Source: Calditrichia bacterium
GTDB lineage: Bacteria > Calditrichota > Calditrichia > Calditrichales > J004
Assembly: GCA_020635035.1 (NCBI GenBank)
Contig: JACKAO010000006.1
Location: 248,001 to 312,000, forward strand
DNA length: 64,000 nt
Direction of reading: 5' to 3'
A program made the position numbers and the translations under genes. The notes under the pieces were generated by a model that was not told where the DNA came from, did no database searches, and was given only the letters and a program-made list of their open reading frames with translations. Positions 35,343-45,421 of the stretch are shown piece after piece (within the stretch, counting starts at the first letter, position 1; each line of letters opens with the position of its first letter).

Positions 35343-36191
35343 CTATTTTTTAAGAGTTTTAAAATATTCTTTTAGAGTTGTCTTTCCATAACTGTCAGCG
35401 ATCATATCCATCGTTAGTACAGTCATAAAAAATTCAATCGGGCCATAAATTTTAACGGTTGTAAAGAATCGGATAATTTTCAACAGGAATCGCGACATCC
35501 AAATAGGGATGTAACGGATTTTTTTCTTTTTGCCCAAAACATCGAAGGCAATTTCTGCAATCTGGTTCTGCGTCAAAATTTCAGGGCCGCCTATTTCAAT
35601 TTCTTTTTTGTCCGAATCGATATTTTGCACGATGTTGTCTGCTAAATCTTTTCCGTCGATGGGATTTGCTTTAAGATTGCCATCGCCAAAAAGGTAAACG
35701 GTATTCTTCTCTGCCATTCGAAAAATTTCGGATACATCGGAGAAAAAACCGTTGGGGTTAATAATCAGGTAGGGCATCCCGGAAGATCTTAGCGCTTCTG
35801 CAAATTTTAATTTGGCTTGTATTATTTTAAGATCTTTTAATTTATGACCATTAAAAACAGAGACATAAATGAACTTCTTTACCCCACATTTCTGCGCTTC
35901 ATTCAGCAAATTTAAATTCGCCCGGTAGTCAACATCCATATAGGTTAAGCCATCACGCTGTTTTGTTATGCCAACCGTGGAAATCACAACATCAATTTCA
36001 TTGATAGTGTCTTTTAAAGTTTCCGGCTTTGTTACTTCTGCTTCAATATATTTTGCAACATATTTGTCCAGGTGTTTGATTTTATTCTTGATTCGAACAA
36101 GCGCTGTAACCCGGAAATTATTTTCTGATAAGCTTTGAACAAGGCGCTGACCCAAATATCCTGAAGCGCCGGCTACTAATACAGATCTCAC
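35343..36191 (-). CDS. NAD(P)-binding, NmrA/atypical SDR-like protein
   Basis: The 282-residue product has the Rossmann start VLVAGASGYLGQRLV (glycines in GxxGxxG) and VVISTVGITKQRDG. A degenerate active site (YVSVFNG, no YxxxK) places it in the atypical SDR/NmrA-like group. These can act as oxidoreductases or as redox-sensing partners. It sits between the LolA-like gene and the permeases with 14- and 8-base gaps, so it belongs to the same operon. Its role in transport is unclear. Confidence 0.83.
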   Translation of the reverse strand: MRSVLVAGASGYLGQRLVQSLSENNFRVTALVRIKNKIKHLDKYVAKYIEAEVTKPETLKDTINEIDVVISTVGITKQRDGLTYMDVDYRANLNLLNEAQKCGVKKFIYVSVFNGHKLKDLKIIQAKLKFAEALRSSGMPYLIINPNGFFSDVSEIFRMAEKNTVYLFGDGNLKANPIDGKDLADNIVQNIDSDKKEIEIGGPEILTQNQIAEIAFDVLGKKKKIRYIPIWMSRFLLKIIRFFTTVKIYGPIEFFMTVLTMDMIADSYGKTTLKEYFKTLKK

Positions 36192-36205
36192 TTCTATTAC
36201 TCCTG

Positions 36206-36955
36206 CTATCTTACGCGTTTCATGTTCTGCTGAGAAAAGAAATCGGTACTGAGTTTTTTATTGAACTCAATATCTTTGTACTCCATAATTGTTTTCTGAC
36301 CCGGTTTATCTTCAGGAGTAACTTCCCAGTAGGAAGGAATTGTCCGGCCACCTATTTCCTTTATTTTATCCCCGGTCATGCTTTTAACCAGGTAGTCGTC
36401 TTCATCGTAGTATTCAATTTTTAACTGGAGATAGCTTTCTTTTGAAATCCAGATGTATATTTTCCCCCAGACGACGCCGGCTTCCGGCTTTGGATCCAGA
36501 TGAATTTTATAACAATCGTATCCTTTATATTTTTCTTCTCCGATGATCGAATGATTATAGTCTTGTACAATGGAAGACTGGCGGACAAGGTCATCATTTG
36601 TAAAATCCGAACCCATCCAGGATTGCAGCATCATTGAAGGCGGGATTTTAATCGTACGCTGCACCGTGGGGATGTAATTCCAGACTTCATTTTTACGCTT
36701 TAAAGTAACCGTTCCTTTATCACGCGCGGGTTCAGTCACGAGAACAAGTGCATAATCCGGTTCAATTGACCATACTTTCATGTGCATTTCCCTCGACCAG
36801 TCCGGTTTTACTATTTTCATTATTACTTCCGAATAACTGCTGTTAGCACGCAAAAGCTGGTTGGATTTATCTACGATATCACGGGCGCTATCCTGGGCAT
36901 AAAGCAAAGATGAAAAAATAAATACAACCAGGAAAAAAAAAGATATTGATTTCAT
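36206..36955 (-). CDS. LolA-like outer-membrane lipoprotein-sorting family protein
   Basis: The 249-residue periplasmic protein has signal peptide MKSISFFFLVVFIFSSLLYA. The family fold signature includes MKIVKPDWSREMHMKVWSIE, then GTVTLKRKNEVWNYIPTVQRTIKIPPSMM and SWMGSDFTNDDLV. This is the COG2834-type LolA-like group, not LolA itself. Such proteins have a half-barrel that can hold a lipid chain. Next to FtsX permeases and a barrel it could ferry a lipid or lipopeptide across the periplasm. Confidence 0.85.
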   Translation of the reverse strand: MKSISFFFLVVFIFSSLLYAQDSARDIVDKSNQLLRANSSYSEVIMKIVKPDWSREMHMKVWSIEPDYALVLVTEPARDKGTVTLKRKNEVWNYIPTVQRTIKIPPSMMLQSWMGSDFTNDDLVRQSSIVQDYNHSIIGEEKYKGYDCYKIHLDPKPEAGVVWGKIYIWISKESYLQLKIEYYDEDDYLVKSMTGDKIKEIGGRTIPSYWEVTPEDKPGQKTIMEYKDIEFNKKLSTDFFSQQNMKRVR

Positions 36956-36965
36956 GACAGTTCCT

Positions 36966-37577
36966 TTATTTTTTTAGTCCTGAAATAAGTGTTTCTGAAA
37001 GTGTTTTCTCAACATTTACCAGATTAATGATATTGGGATCAATTATTGTCTGCAGAAGGATGCCGTCAAGCGCTGCAATAAGAATAGCCGAATAAGAATC
37101 GACATCAACCTTTTTGAAGATTCCTTTTTGAATGCCTTCACGGACAATTTGACTTATTAAAGTACGGTATTCCGTGTAAGTTCGTTTAAGGTTTACAATT
37201 TCCAGCATTTCATCATTTTTGGTACGGACACCTTCTGCCCAAAAATCCATCATTACTGCAGCAAAGTCTCGTGATTCCGAGTCAAGAAAAGAAAAACTTA
37301 AATTGGACAAAAGATTTAATTTTTCAACCGGATCATCAACTTCAGCAATATGTGTTATCAAACTTTCTTTCATATCGGCAAAGAATGTATTATAAGCTTC
37401 TGCAAATATTTCTTCCTTGCTGCGGAAGTATTCATAAATCGTTCCTTTGCCCACTCCGGCGGCGTTAGCGATATCAATCATTTTAGATTTGGCAATTCCG
37501 TTTTTTGCGAACACCTGCAACGCAGCCTGAATTATCTGGTTTTTCTTTGCTTCCTTATCAACGATTCGAGGTGCCAT
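36966..37577 (-). CDS. TetR-family transcriptional regulator
   Basis: The 203-residue product has an N-terminal helix-turn-helix (about 12-58) with IIQAALQVFAKNGIAKSKMIDIANAAGVGKGTIYEYFRSKEEIF. An all-alpha ligand domain follows. A GGAGAA site precedes the ATG. It is the first gene of the cluster running to 29641, and a palindrome matching typical TetR operators lies 20 bases upstream, so autorepression of the whole operon is likely. The inducer is unknown. Confidence 0.93.
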   Translation of the reverse strand: MAPRIVDKEAKKNQIIQAALQVFAKNGIAKSKMIDIANAAGVGKGTIYEYFRSKEEIFAEAYNTFFADMKESLITHIAEVDDPVEKLNLLSNLSFSFLDSESRDFAAVMMDFWAEGVRTKNDEMLEIVNLKRTYTEYRTLISQIVREGIQKGIFKKVDVDSYSAILIAALDGILLQTIIDPNIINLVNVEKTLSETLISGLKK

Positions 37578-37597
37578 ATTCTCCTTGTATTTTTTAT

Positions 37598-37611
37598 TGA
37601 CCGACCGGTCA
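37598..37611. promoter_or_regulatory. TetR-type operator palindrome
   Basis: TGACCG-AC-CGGTCA is a perfect 6-bp inverted repeat with a 2-base centre, immediately upstream of the TetR gene. TGACCGnnCGGTCA-like sites are common operators for this family. Confidence 0.75.
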
Positions 37612-37888
37612 GTATTAATTTAAACATATGAAACTGAATTACAAGTGGTTTCAAAAAAAATTTGACGTTTAGTGTGATATAGACCCCTAAAAAAAGTTTG
37701 GCTTAAACAATGTTAAACCTTAACCTTGAATTTTTTCACTTAGGAATAGTTTTTCAAGGACGAAGAATATTTCTTTCTTCAGGATGTATAATCCATATTT
37801 AAAACTTTTTTTCTATGTGCAGCCGTGAACCGGTTGTAGAAAATAATTGCATCTTAAAATTTAAAGACATTCACAAGCAGGAGAAAAA
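37612..37888. other. divergent intergenic region
   Basis: This AT-rich spacer lies between the TetR operator and the rightward gene at 37889. No gene or terminator is seen, and no clear -35/-10 pair was found. Confidence 0.4.
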
Positions 37889-39154
37889 ATGAAACGTCTG
37901 TTATTCATTATTGTACTTTTATTATTAACCGGTAATGTTTTCGCACAATCAAAGCCACTGCATCAGTATTTTAACAGCTGGAATCAAAATACGGAAGATG
38001 CTCCTTCTGTTGATGTCGATGTGGCAATGCAGCGTTTAGGGTTTGGTTATCCCTATGTTGAAGGGATGCTGAAATCTGTTGAAATTAATGGCTACTGGTA
38101 TAAAGGAAATTATTACAGCACTTATGAGTTAGAAAAGTATGGTTTTGTTTTTCCGGTAAAAGCAAAAAGTCCTATCGCGAAAGTCACTTTTGATGCCGGT
38201 ATCACCAATGTATTCATAGAACATACTTACGACAATCAATTTGATCTCTATACAAAAGTTAAAAGCTCAAGAGAAATACCCTTTAGTCAGGATGCGAAAG
38301 ACAGAATCAATCAATATGCGAAAGAAAATGACTTTGAAGGCGGCGGTGCAGCGGTCTGGGAAGAGTATGGTTATATAAGCGGTATAGAGATTATTGAAAT
38401 TTCATCGCCAACATTCAGCGACATTAGATCTGCCATACGAGAATTACTAAAAGATAATGCAATCCAAAAGAAAAAAGAAGAAATTGCAGAAAAACGCGAG
38501 ACAAAAGCACGTGATAAAAGAATTGCTAAACAGGTAGAACAACACAAAACCACTTTTGGTTATGCAATGGATTATTATAGTAAAGCAGTTGCAGCATACA
38601 ATGCCGGTGAATATAGTTTAGCTAAAAGATATGTGGATCAGGGGTTAAGTATTGATCCTTCGAATCGTTATTTGAAAAGTTTATCTTACAAAGTAAATCA
38701 GGAAGCAGCAGTTCAAGGTTTTTCGAATGGAATGATGGCTTTATCCAATGAAGGTATCAGCGCCGGGTTTGTTTATAATAACTTAAGCGGCATTGGTCTG
38801 GTGTTTGGGTATCATACTGGTAATGATGACTTCACGGGATACAACCAGCCTGATGACTGGTCACTTCTTTTTTCAGCAGGACTTATTCCTGTTGGTGACG
38901 TGTCCGGATATCAAACATATTCTGCAATTTGGGGAATACCTTTTGAGATCGAGAACCCATTCAGTTTTATTCCCTTACCTTTAATCGTAGCTGATTATCT
39001 TGCTCCTTCTGTTGGCTTGTCTTATGTAACTCATGGCAAAAAAGAAGAAGTTGGTTACAGTATCGGTTTGCAGGATATTACAGGAAGTATTGGCTTTTAT
39101 GGTCAATACGACACTATTTCTGAATTTGAGTTTGGGTTTTTCGCAGCGTTCTAA
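37889..39154 (+). CDS. secreted protein with TPR segment, unknown function
   Basis: The 421-residue product has signal peptide MKRLLFIIVLLLLTGNVFA behind a good AGGAG site. Residues 40-185 form a globular region. A highly charged helix (about 190-220, KKKEEIAEKRETKARDKR) precedes one or two TPR-like helices (222-262, YYSKAVAAYNAGEYSLAKRYVDQGL). The C-terminal 150 residues are rich in Gly and aromatics, alternate like beta strands and end in Phe, which suggests an outer-membrane barrel or surface domain. I do not recognise the family. It is convergent with gltD and shares a terminator with it. Confidence 0.75.
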   Translation: MKRLLFIIVLLLLTGNVFAQSKPLHQYFNSWNQNTEDAPSVDVDVAMQRLGFGYPYVEGMLKSVEINGYWYKGNYYSTYELEKYGFVFPVKAKSPIAKVTFDAGITNVFIEHTYDNQFDLYTKVKSSREIPFSQDAKDRINQYAKENDFEGGGAAVWEEYGYISGIEIIEISSPTFSDIRSAIRELLKDNAIQKKKEEIAEKRETKARDKRIAKQVEQHKTTFGYAMDYYSKAVAAYNAGEYSLAKRYVDQGLSIDPSNRYLKSLSYKVNQEAAVQGFSNGMMALSNEGISAGFVYNNLSGIGLVFGYHTGNDDFTGYNQPDDWSLLFSAGLIPVGDVSGYQTYSAIWGIPFEIENPFSFIPLPLIVADYLAPSVGLSYVTHGKKEEVGYSIGLQDITGSIGFYGQYDTISEFEFGFFAAF

Positions 39155-39162
39155 AACAAAAA

Positions 39163-39190
39163 AAAGGCCGCTCCTGATGGAGCAGCCTTT
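39163..39190. terminator. bidirectional intrinsic terminator
   Basis: AAAGGC-C-GCTCC, loop TGAT, GGAGC-A-GCCTTT forms a hairpin with one mismatch. On the minus strand it is followed by a run of eight T, ending the gltBD operon. On the plus strand the T-run is only three bases. Confidence 0.85.
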
Positions 39191-39200
39191 CAATCAGCAA

Positions 39201-40685
39201 TCAGGTGAGCTCCATTACGGAGATTAGTTGTGATGTGCTTTTTTGGGGAAGTAGTGAAACACCATTGTTTAAAAATTTGTCTACACTGACAGCGCATTCG
39301 CGGCCTTCTGAAATCGCCCAAACAACAAGAGATTGTCCGCGGCGTGCATCTCCGCAGCTAAATATACCGTCTAAAGAAGTTTGATAACTGCCTTCCGGGG
39401 CAGCAATATTACCGCGCTGATCATAAGCCACTTTTAATTTGTCGAGCAATCCTTCATGCTGAGTATGTAAAAATCCCATCGCTAAAAGAACAAGGTCTGC
39501 TTTGTGTTCTTTTTCAGTGCCGGCAATTTCTTTAAAGGAACCGCCACTCCACTCAATATCTACAGTTTTAAGCGCCTTTAGATTTCCTTCTTTATCTTTT
39601 ATAAATTCTTTGGTTAAAACAGACCAGAAACGTTCACATCCTTCTTCGTGTGAAGATGTTTCTTTCAGGGTGCGTGCATATTGCGGCCAGGGCATGTTTT
39701 TGTCGCGTTCTTTGGGCGGCTTGGGCATAATCTCAAATTGTTTGATCGATGCGGCTCCGTGACGATTCGCCGTACCTATACAGTCCGAACCGGTATCCCC
39801 GCCACCGATAACAATAACATGTTTATCCTTTGCATCGATAAAATCACCGATAAAAGGGAAAGGTGTTTTCTTTCCCTGTACTTTTGCCGAGTTTCTGGCA
39901 AGGAAATCCATGGCAAAATGAATACCGTTTGCATCACGTCCTGCGGCTGGTAAATCACGGGGAACGGTTGAGCCGGTTGCAAGAACAATAGCATGATAGT
40001 TATCGAGCAGTTCTTCTATTTCAACATCAACACCTACATTTTCGTTTACTCTGAATTCAATCCCTTCTTCCTGGAGAATTTCCAGCTTACGGTCAATAAT
40101 CCATTTAGAAAGCTTGAAATCCGGAATGCCATAACGCAGCAAACCACCAATTGCGTTGGACCGTTCAAAAACAGTAACCCAGTGTCCTGCGCTGTTTAAT
40201 TGGGCTGCTGCTGCCAATCCTGCGGGGCCGGATCCGATAACAGCAACACGCTTCTCTGTTCTCTGTTGCGGCGGCTGTGCTTTAACCAGGCCATTCTTAT
40301 ATGCATATTCAACAATGTTTTTTTCAATATTTTCGATAGTAACAGCAGGTTGGTTGATGCCCAAAACACAAGAATGTTCGCAGGGGGCAGGGCAGATACG
40401 GCCTGTAAATTCAGGGAAATTGTTTGTCGCGCTCAATATCTGGAAAGCATCGATCCAGTCATTATTATAAACAGCATCATTAAAATCGGGGATAAAATTA
40501 CCTAATGGACATCCCTGGTGGCAGAAGGGTGTTCCGCATCCCATACAGCGACTGGCCTGCGCCACAATTTTATCGCCAAACTCTTCATCTTTAATAAATT
40601 CATTATAATGTTTTTTACGCTCGGCTGCAGGAACATTATCCGGCAGTTCACGCTTATGTTCCAGAAAACCTCCTGGTTTACCCAT
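39201..40685 (-). CDS. gltD: glutamate synthase (NADPH), small subunit
   Basis: The 494-residue subunit passes electrons from NAD(P)H to the large subunit. N-terminal [4Fe-4S] ligands are in CMGCGTPFCHQGCPLGN and CPAPCEHSC. The FAD-binding motif VIGSGPAGLAAAAQLNSAGH is near 150, and the NAD(P)H-binding motif VIGGGDTGSDC is near 290. The C-terminal FSCGDARRGQSLVVWAISEG closes the FAD site. It overlaps gltB by 8 bases. Confidence 0.97.
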   Translation of the reverse strand: MGKPGGFLEHKRELPDNVPAAERKKHYNEFIKDEEFGDKIVAQASRCMGCGTPFCHQGCPLGNFIPDFNDAVYNNDWIDAFQILSATNNFPEFTGRICPAPCEHSCVLGINQPAVTIENIEKNIVEYAYKNGLVKAQPPQQRTEKRVAVIGSGPAGLAAAAQLNSAGHWVTVFERSNAIGGLLRYGIPDFKLSKWIIDRKLEILQEEGIEFRVNENVGVDVEIEELLDNYHAIVLATGSTVPRDLPAAGRDANGIHFAMDFLARNSAKVQGKKTPFPFIGDFIDAKDKHVIVIGGGDTGSDCIGTANRHGAASIKQFEIMPKPPKERDKNMPWPQYARTLKETSSHEEGCERFWSVLTKEFIKDKEGNLKALKTVDIEWSGGSFKEIAGTEKEHKADLVLLAMGFLHTQHEGLLDKLKVAYDQRGNIAAPEGSYQTSLDGIFSCGDARRGQSLVVWAISEGRECAVSVDKFLNNGVSLLPQKSTSQLISVMELT

Positions 40686-43600
40686 TAGCTACCTCCCGGG
40701 TTACAAATGGAGTGAAGCTGTCTTTTTCATCAGCTCTGTTCTGCAGGACGTTTTTAAATTCCCGCGGAAATACTTTGATGAATTTGAACGACTCTTCCCG
40801 CCATTTTTTAATAATTTTTGCAGCAATATCAGACTGAGTATACTCTGTATGTTTTTGAAGCATTTCTTTTAAAATATCAAAATCTTTATCAAGCAATGGG
40901 TCAAGATCAACCATTTCCTGGTTACAGTTCTCGTTCAATTGTTTTTCAGGATCGTATACATAAGCAATACCACCGCTCATTCCTGCTGCAAAGTTTTTAC
41001 CTGTTTTTCCAAGAATCACGGCATAACCTCCGGTCATATATTCACAACCATGATCACCAACTCCTTCTACAACTACCTTTGCTCCGGAATTCCTTACACA
41101 GAATCGTTCACCGGCCATACCACGAATGTAGGCTTCTCCGGCGGTTGCACCGTAAAATGCAACATTACCGATAATAATATTTTCACTCGGGGTAAAAGTG
41201 GATTCTTTCGGCGGGTAAACAATCAGTTTTCCACCGGACAGGCTTTTCCCGAAATAGTCATTAGCATCACCTTCAAGCTCAAATTTTACACCAGGTGCCA
41301 GGAACGCTCCGAAAGACTGACCGGCCGTTCCGTTGAATAATGCGTGGATACTGTCTTCAGGTAATCCATCCTGTTTAAAAACCTTTGAGATTTCATTGGA
41401 GAGCAGGGCACCCACCGTCCGATCTGTGTTTTTAATACGAAGTTTGGTTATAATTTTTTCGCCACTATCAAAAACGCGTCTTGTTTCTGTGAGAATCTGC
41501 CAGTCTAATTGCTTGGCAATGCGGTGATCTTGTGTTTTGGTTTTAAATAAGCCATGTTCAGCTCCATCTTCTTCTTTTAAAAAGATAGCTGATAAATCAA
41601 GATTTTTATGTTTCCAGTAATCAATTCCTTCACGGGTTTGCAGACATTGTACCTGACCGACCATTTCATTTATTGTCCGGAATCCTAATTCAGCCATAAT
41701 TTCACGTAATCCCTGTGCCATAAAGGTGAAAAAGTTTATAACATGTTCCACTTTTCCGTTAAAACGTTTTCGCAATTCAGGATTCTGGGTAGCGATGCCC
41801 ACTGAACAGGTATTCTGATGACATTGTCTTAAAAGAATACAACCCTGGACAACAAGGGCTGCAGTAGCAACGCCCCATTCTTCAGCGCCAAGCAGGGTAG
41901 CAATTGCGAGATCACGCGGAGTTTTAATCTGGCCGTCTGTTTGGACTGTAATGCGGTTGCGTAACTTGTTTTTAACAAGTGTCTGTTGCGTTTCTGCAAG
42001 GCCGAGCTCCCATGGCAAACCGGCATGACGGATGGAACTAAGGGGTGATGCGCCTGTTCCGCCATCGTGCCCTGAAATTAATACAACGTCTGCTTTCGCT
42101 TTACAAACACCTGCAGCTACTGTTCCTACACCTGCTTCAGAAACGAGTTTTACATTGATTCTGGCTTCACGGTTTGCTGATTTTAAGTCATGAATAAGCT
42201 GGGCCAGATCTTCAATTGAATAAATATCATGATGCGGCGGTGGTGATATAAGACCTACACCCGGAGTCGAATTACGTACACGGGCAATCCAGCTGTCAAC
42301 TTTATGTCCGGGTAATTGACCACCTTCACCCGGCTTTGCACCCTGTGCCATTTTAATCTGAATTTCATCACAATTTGTAAGATAGTAACTGCTTACACCA
42401 AACCGTGCCGATGCCACCTGCTTGATGGCAGAACGACGGAGATCGCCATTTTCATCTTTTTCATAGCGTATGGGATCTTCGCCTCCTTCGCCGGAATTGG
42501 ATTTACCACCAATACGATTCATGGCGATGGCAAGAGTAGTATGCGCTTCCCAGGAAATGGAACCAAATGACATAGCCCCTGTTGCAAACCGTTTAAATAT
42601 GTTTTCAATAGGTTCTACTTCTTCAATGGGAACCGCAGGACGATCGGGATTGAATGCAAATAAACCGCGTAATGTATAAGCACGTCTGCTTTGATCATCT
42701 ACCAGGTTGGCATACTGTTTAAATTCCTGGTAGTCATTGTTTCGTGTCGAGTTTTGCAAATGATGAATTGTATCCGGATTGAATAAATGATATTCACCAT
42801 TTGATTTCCACTGATAAACACCACCTGCATCGAGCCGGCGAACATTAACCGGTCTTCCCGGGAATCCTACACGATGACGAATGAGAGTTTCACGTGCTAT
42901 TTCATCAAGCCCGATACCCTCAATGCGTGATACTGTTCCTGGGAAATATTTATCAATAACTTCTGAATTTATTCCGATGGCTTCAAATATCTGTGCACCC
43001 TGATACGATTGCAATGTTGAGATACCCATCTTAGAGAATATTTTAAGCAGGCCTTTACAGATGGCATAAATGTACTTTTGTTCAATTTCTTCATTGCTAA
43101 GCAAGCGGTCGATCTGACCCTGATCGCGTAAATCTATCAGGGTTTCAATTGCCATATAAGGGTTGACTGCAGAAGCACCATATCCAAGTACAGTAGCAAA
43201 ATGGTGTGTCTCACGAATATCACCGGCTTCGACAATAATATCAGCCTTTCCGCGCAAACCTTTGCTGATCAATTTATGATGAATAGTCGATACAGCAAGG
43301 AGTGATGGAATAGCAGCGTGGTCACTATCCACACCACGATCGCTAAGTACAATGATGGAAAAACCGTCTTCAATAGCGTCTACAGCATATCGGGCGATCT
43401 TATCAAGGGCTCTTTCCAGGCGGCCGGGTAATCCATCTGCCCTAAAAATCATATCAATTGTTTTATTTTGAAAGTGATCATGATCCACATAGCGGATCTT
43501 TGTTAATTGCCGGTTTGTAAGAACGGGGTAAATCAATTCAATCTTATGGCAGTGGTCAGGTGTTTCTTCTAATAAATTCTTTGAATCACCGGCATAAGTC

Positions 43601-45228
43601 TGCAGTGCCATTACCAACCGCTCACGAATTGCATCTATAGGCGGATTGGTTACCTGGGCAAATAATTGTTTAAAATAATGTGAGATATGCTGCGATTGAT
43701 GCGACAATACAGCCAGGGGCGTATCATTACCCATAGACCCGATGGCTTCCTGCCCGGTCTGGATCATTTTTTTGAGCACAACCCGCACATCTTCTGTGCT
43801 GTATCCAAAAACCTGTTGTCTTCTTATCAGATTGCTGTGTGTCGGTTGCTGGATATATTCTTCCGGATCCGGTAAATCATCGATTACAATTTTATTCTGT
43901 TCAAGCCATTCTTTATAAGGTTTCTGAGTGCAAATTTTTCGTTTCAGCTCGTCGTCACTGATAATTCGTCCCTGCTCAATATCGGCGATAAACATTTTTC
44001 CGGGTTGGAGACGACCTTTTTCAGCAACATTCGCAGGATCAATTTCCAGTATCCCGGTTTCCGATCCCATAACCAGAAGATTGTCTTTGGTCAGTAAATA
44101 ACGTGAAGGCCTTAAACCATTCCGGTCAAGTGTCGCTCCGACGATCTTTCCATCAGTAAAACAGATTGAAGCAGGACCGTCCCATGGTTCCATAATGCAG
44201 GCATTGTATTCATAGAATGCCCGTTTATGTTCTTCCATCTTTTTGTTTTCCTGCCATGCTTCAGGAATAAGCATCATCATCACGTGCGGCAGGCTGCGGC
44301 CGCTCAGGGTAAGAAGTTCGATGACCATGTCCAGATTGGCTGAGTCAGAAGCACGCGGATCACAAACAGGCAGCAACATGTTCATTTCTTCATCTGAGAA
44401 GAATTCAGATTTAAATAGATTCTCTCTCGATTTCATCCAGTTAAGATTTCCGCGGAGCGTATTAATCTCGCCATTGTGGGCGATATATCTGAAAGGCTGT
44501 GCCAATTTCCAGGCCGGAAAAGTATTTGTTGAAAACCTGGAATGAATCAGGGCAATAGCGCTTTCAATCTCAGGATTCTGTAAATCAAGATAGTATTTCT
44601 TTAGTTGCCGGGTTGTTAACTGTCCCTTATATATTAAGGTTTTCGATGAAAGTGAAACTATATAGAACTGGTCATTTAATTCTGGTAGTTCCTGATTAAT
44701 TACCCGATTAGAATAGCGGCGGGCAACAAACATTTTACGCTCAAATACTTCATTACTCATGCTCTCAGGACGTGGAATAACAAAATGTTCTACCGACGGC
44801 TCCATGGTTTTGGATGCTTCACCCAATTCAAAATTATCAGTAGGAACCTTGCGATAATATATAATGTCTAAGTCAAGCTTTTTGACGTAGTCTTCCAGCA
44901 GAGTACGGCATTTTTGTTTCAGCTGGGCATTCTTAGGGAAAAAGACAACTCCGATGCCGTAATTTCCCGGATCCGCTAATGTAATGCCTTTCTGTTCGCA
45001 CAAACCTGCAAAGAAATTATGTGGAATCTGCATAAGAATACCAGCGCCGTCACCGGAGTTTTTATCAAACCCGGTTCCGCCCCTGTGCTCCATACATTCC
45101 AGCATATGTAATGCATCTGAAACTATTTTATTACTTTTTGTACCATTCAAGTCCGCTATAAAGCCGATACCACAGCTGTCATGCTCAAGCGAACTATTAT
45201 ATAAACCACGCTTTTTATGATTTCCCAT
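40678..45228 (-). CDS. gltB: glutamate synthase, large subunit
   Basis: The 1516-residue enzyme makes two glutamates from glutamine and 2-oxoglutarate. An 18-residue propeptide precedes the class II amidotransferase nucleophile Cys19 (HDSCGIGFIADLNG). A central domain and the FMN-binding synthase barrel follow (GGKSNSGEGGEDP, then GHDGGTGASPLSS). The [3Fe-4S] cysteines are in GCILLRQCHQNTCSVG at about residue 1130. The C-terminal right-handed helix (about 1240-1480) has GxxG repeats such as GNVAFYGATAGEAYIRG. It is first in the gltBD operon and divergent from the amt operon. Confidence 0.98.
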   Translation of the reverse strand: MGNHKKRGLYNSSLEHDSCGIGFIADLNGTKSNKIVSDALHMLECMEHRGGTGFDKNSGDGAGILMQIPHNFFAGLCEQKGITLADPGNYGIGVVFFPKNAQLKQKCRTLLEDYVKKLDLDIIYYRKVPTDNFELGEASKTMEPSVEHFVIPRPESMSNEVFERKMFVARRYSNRVINQELPELNDQFYIVSLSSKTLIYKGQLTTRQLKKYYLDLQNPEIESAIALIHSRFSTNTFPAWKLAQPFRYIAHNGEINTLRGNLNWMKSRENLFKSEFFSDEEMNMLLPVCDPRASDSANLDMVIELLTLSGRSLPHVMMMLIPEAWQENKKMEEHKRAFYEYNACIMEPWDGPASICFTDGKIVGATLDRNGLRPSRYLLTKDNLLVMGSETGILEIDPANVAEKGRLQPGKMFIADIEQGRIISDDELKRKICTQKPYKEWLEQNKIVIDDLPDPEEYIQQPTHSNLIRRQQVFGYSTEDVRVVLKKMIQTGQEAIGSMGNDTPLAVLSHQSQHISHYFKQLFAQVTNPPIDAIRERLVMALQTYAGDSKNLLEETPDHCHKIELIYPVLTNRQLTKIRYVDHDHFQNKTIDMIFRADGLPGRLERALDKIARYAVDAIEDGFSIIVLSDRGVDSDHAAIPSLLAVSTIHHKLISKGLRGKADIIVEAGDIRETHHFATVLGYGASAVNPYMAIETLIDLRDQGQIDRLLSNEEIEQKYIYAICKGLLKIFSKMGISTLQSYQGAQIFEAIGINSEVIDKYFPGTVSRIEGIGLDEIARETLIRHRVGFPGRPVNVRRLDAGGVYQWKSNGEYHLFNPDTIHHLQNSTRNNDYQEFKQYANLVDDQSRRAYTLRGLFAFNPDRPAVPIEEVEPIENIFKRFATGAMSFGSISWEAHTTLAIAMNRIGGKSNSGEGGEDPIRYEKDENGDLRRSAIKQVASARFGVSSYYLTNCDEIQIKMAQGAKPGEGGQLPGHKVDSWIARVRNSTPGVGLISPPPHHDIYSIEDLAQLIHDLKSANREARINVKLVSEAGVGTVAAGVCKAKADVVLISGHDGGTGASPLSSIRHAGLPWELGLAETQQTLVKNKLRNRITVQTDGQIKTPRDLAIATLLGAEEWGVATAALVVQGCILLRQCHQNTCSVGIATQNPELRKRFNGKVEHVINFFTFMAQGLREIMAELGFRTINEMVGQVQCLQTREGIDYWKHKNLDLSAIFLKEEDGAEHGLFKTKTQDHRIAKQLDWQILTETRRVFDSGEKIITKLRIKNTDRTVGALLSNEISKVFKQDGLPEDSIHALFNGTAGQSFGAFLAPGVKFELEGDANDYFGKSLSGGKLIVYPPKESTFTPSENIIIGNVAFYGATAGEAYIRGMAGERFCVRNSGAKVVVEGVGDHGCEYMTGGYAVILGKTGKNFAAGMSGGIAYVYDPEKQLNENCNQEMVDLDPLLDKDFDILKEMLQKHTEYTQSDIAAKIIKKWREESFKFIKVFPREFKNVLQNRADEKDSFTPFVTREVANG

Positions 45229-45421
45229 TGTAATTTCCGAGAAAATTTAAAAAATAAAGTTTTTTCTATGTAATTCTTTAATAATAAAGTTGCTGATTGA
45301 TAAAAACAATTTTTAAGAAAGATAAAGAAAACTTTCGCTAAATAATTGTTATCTAAAAGTCTTTGCAACATAAAAAAAGAAAGCCGGGATTGCAATAGAC
45401 CTAAAAAAATAAATTATTTAT

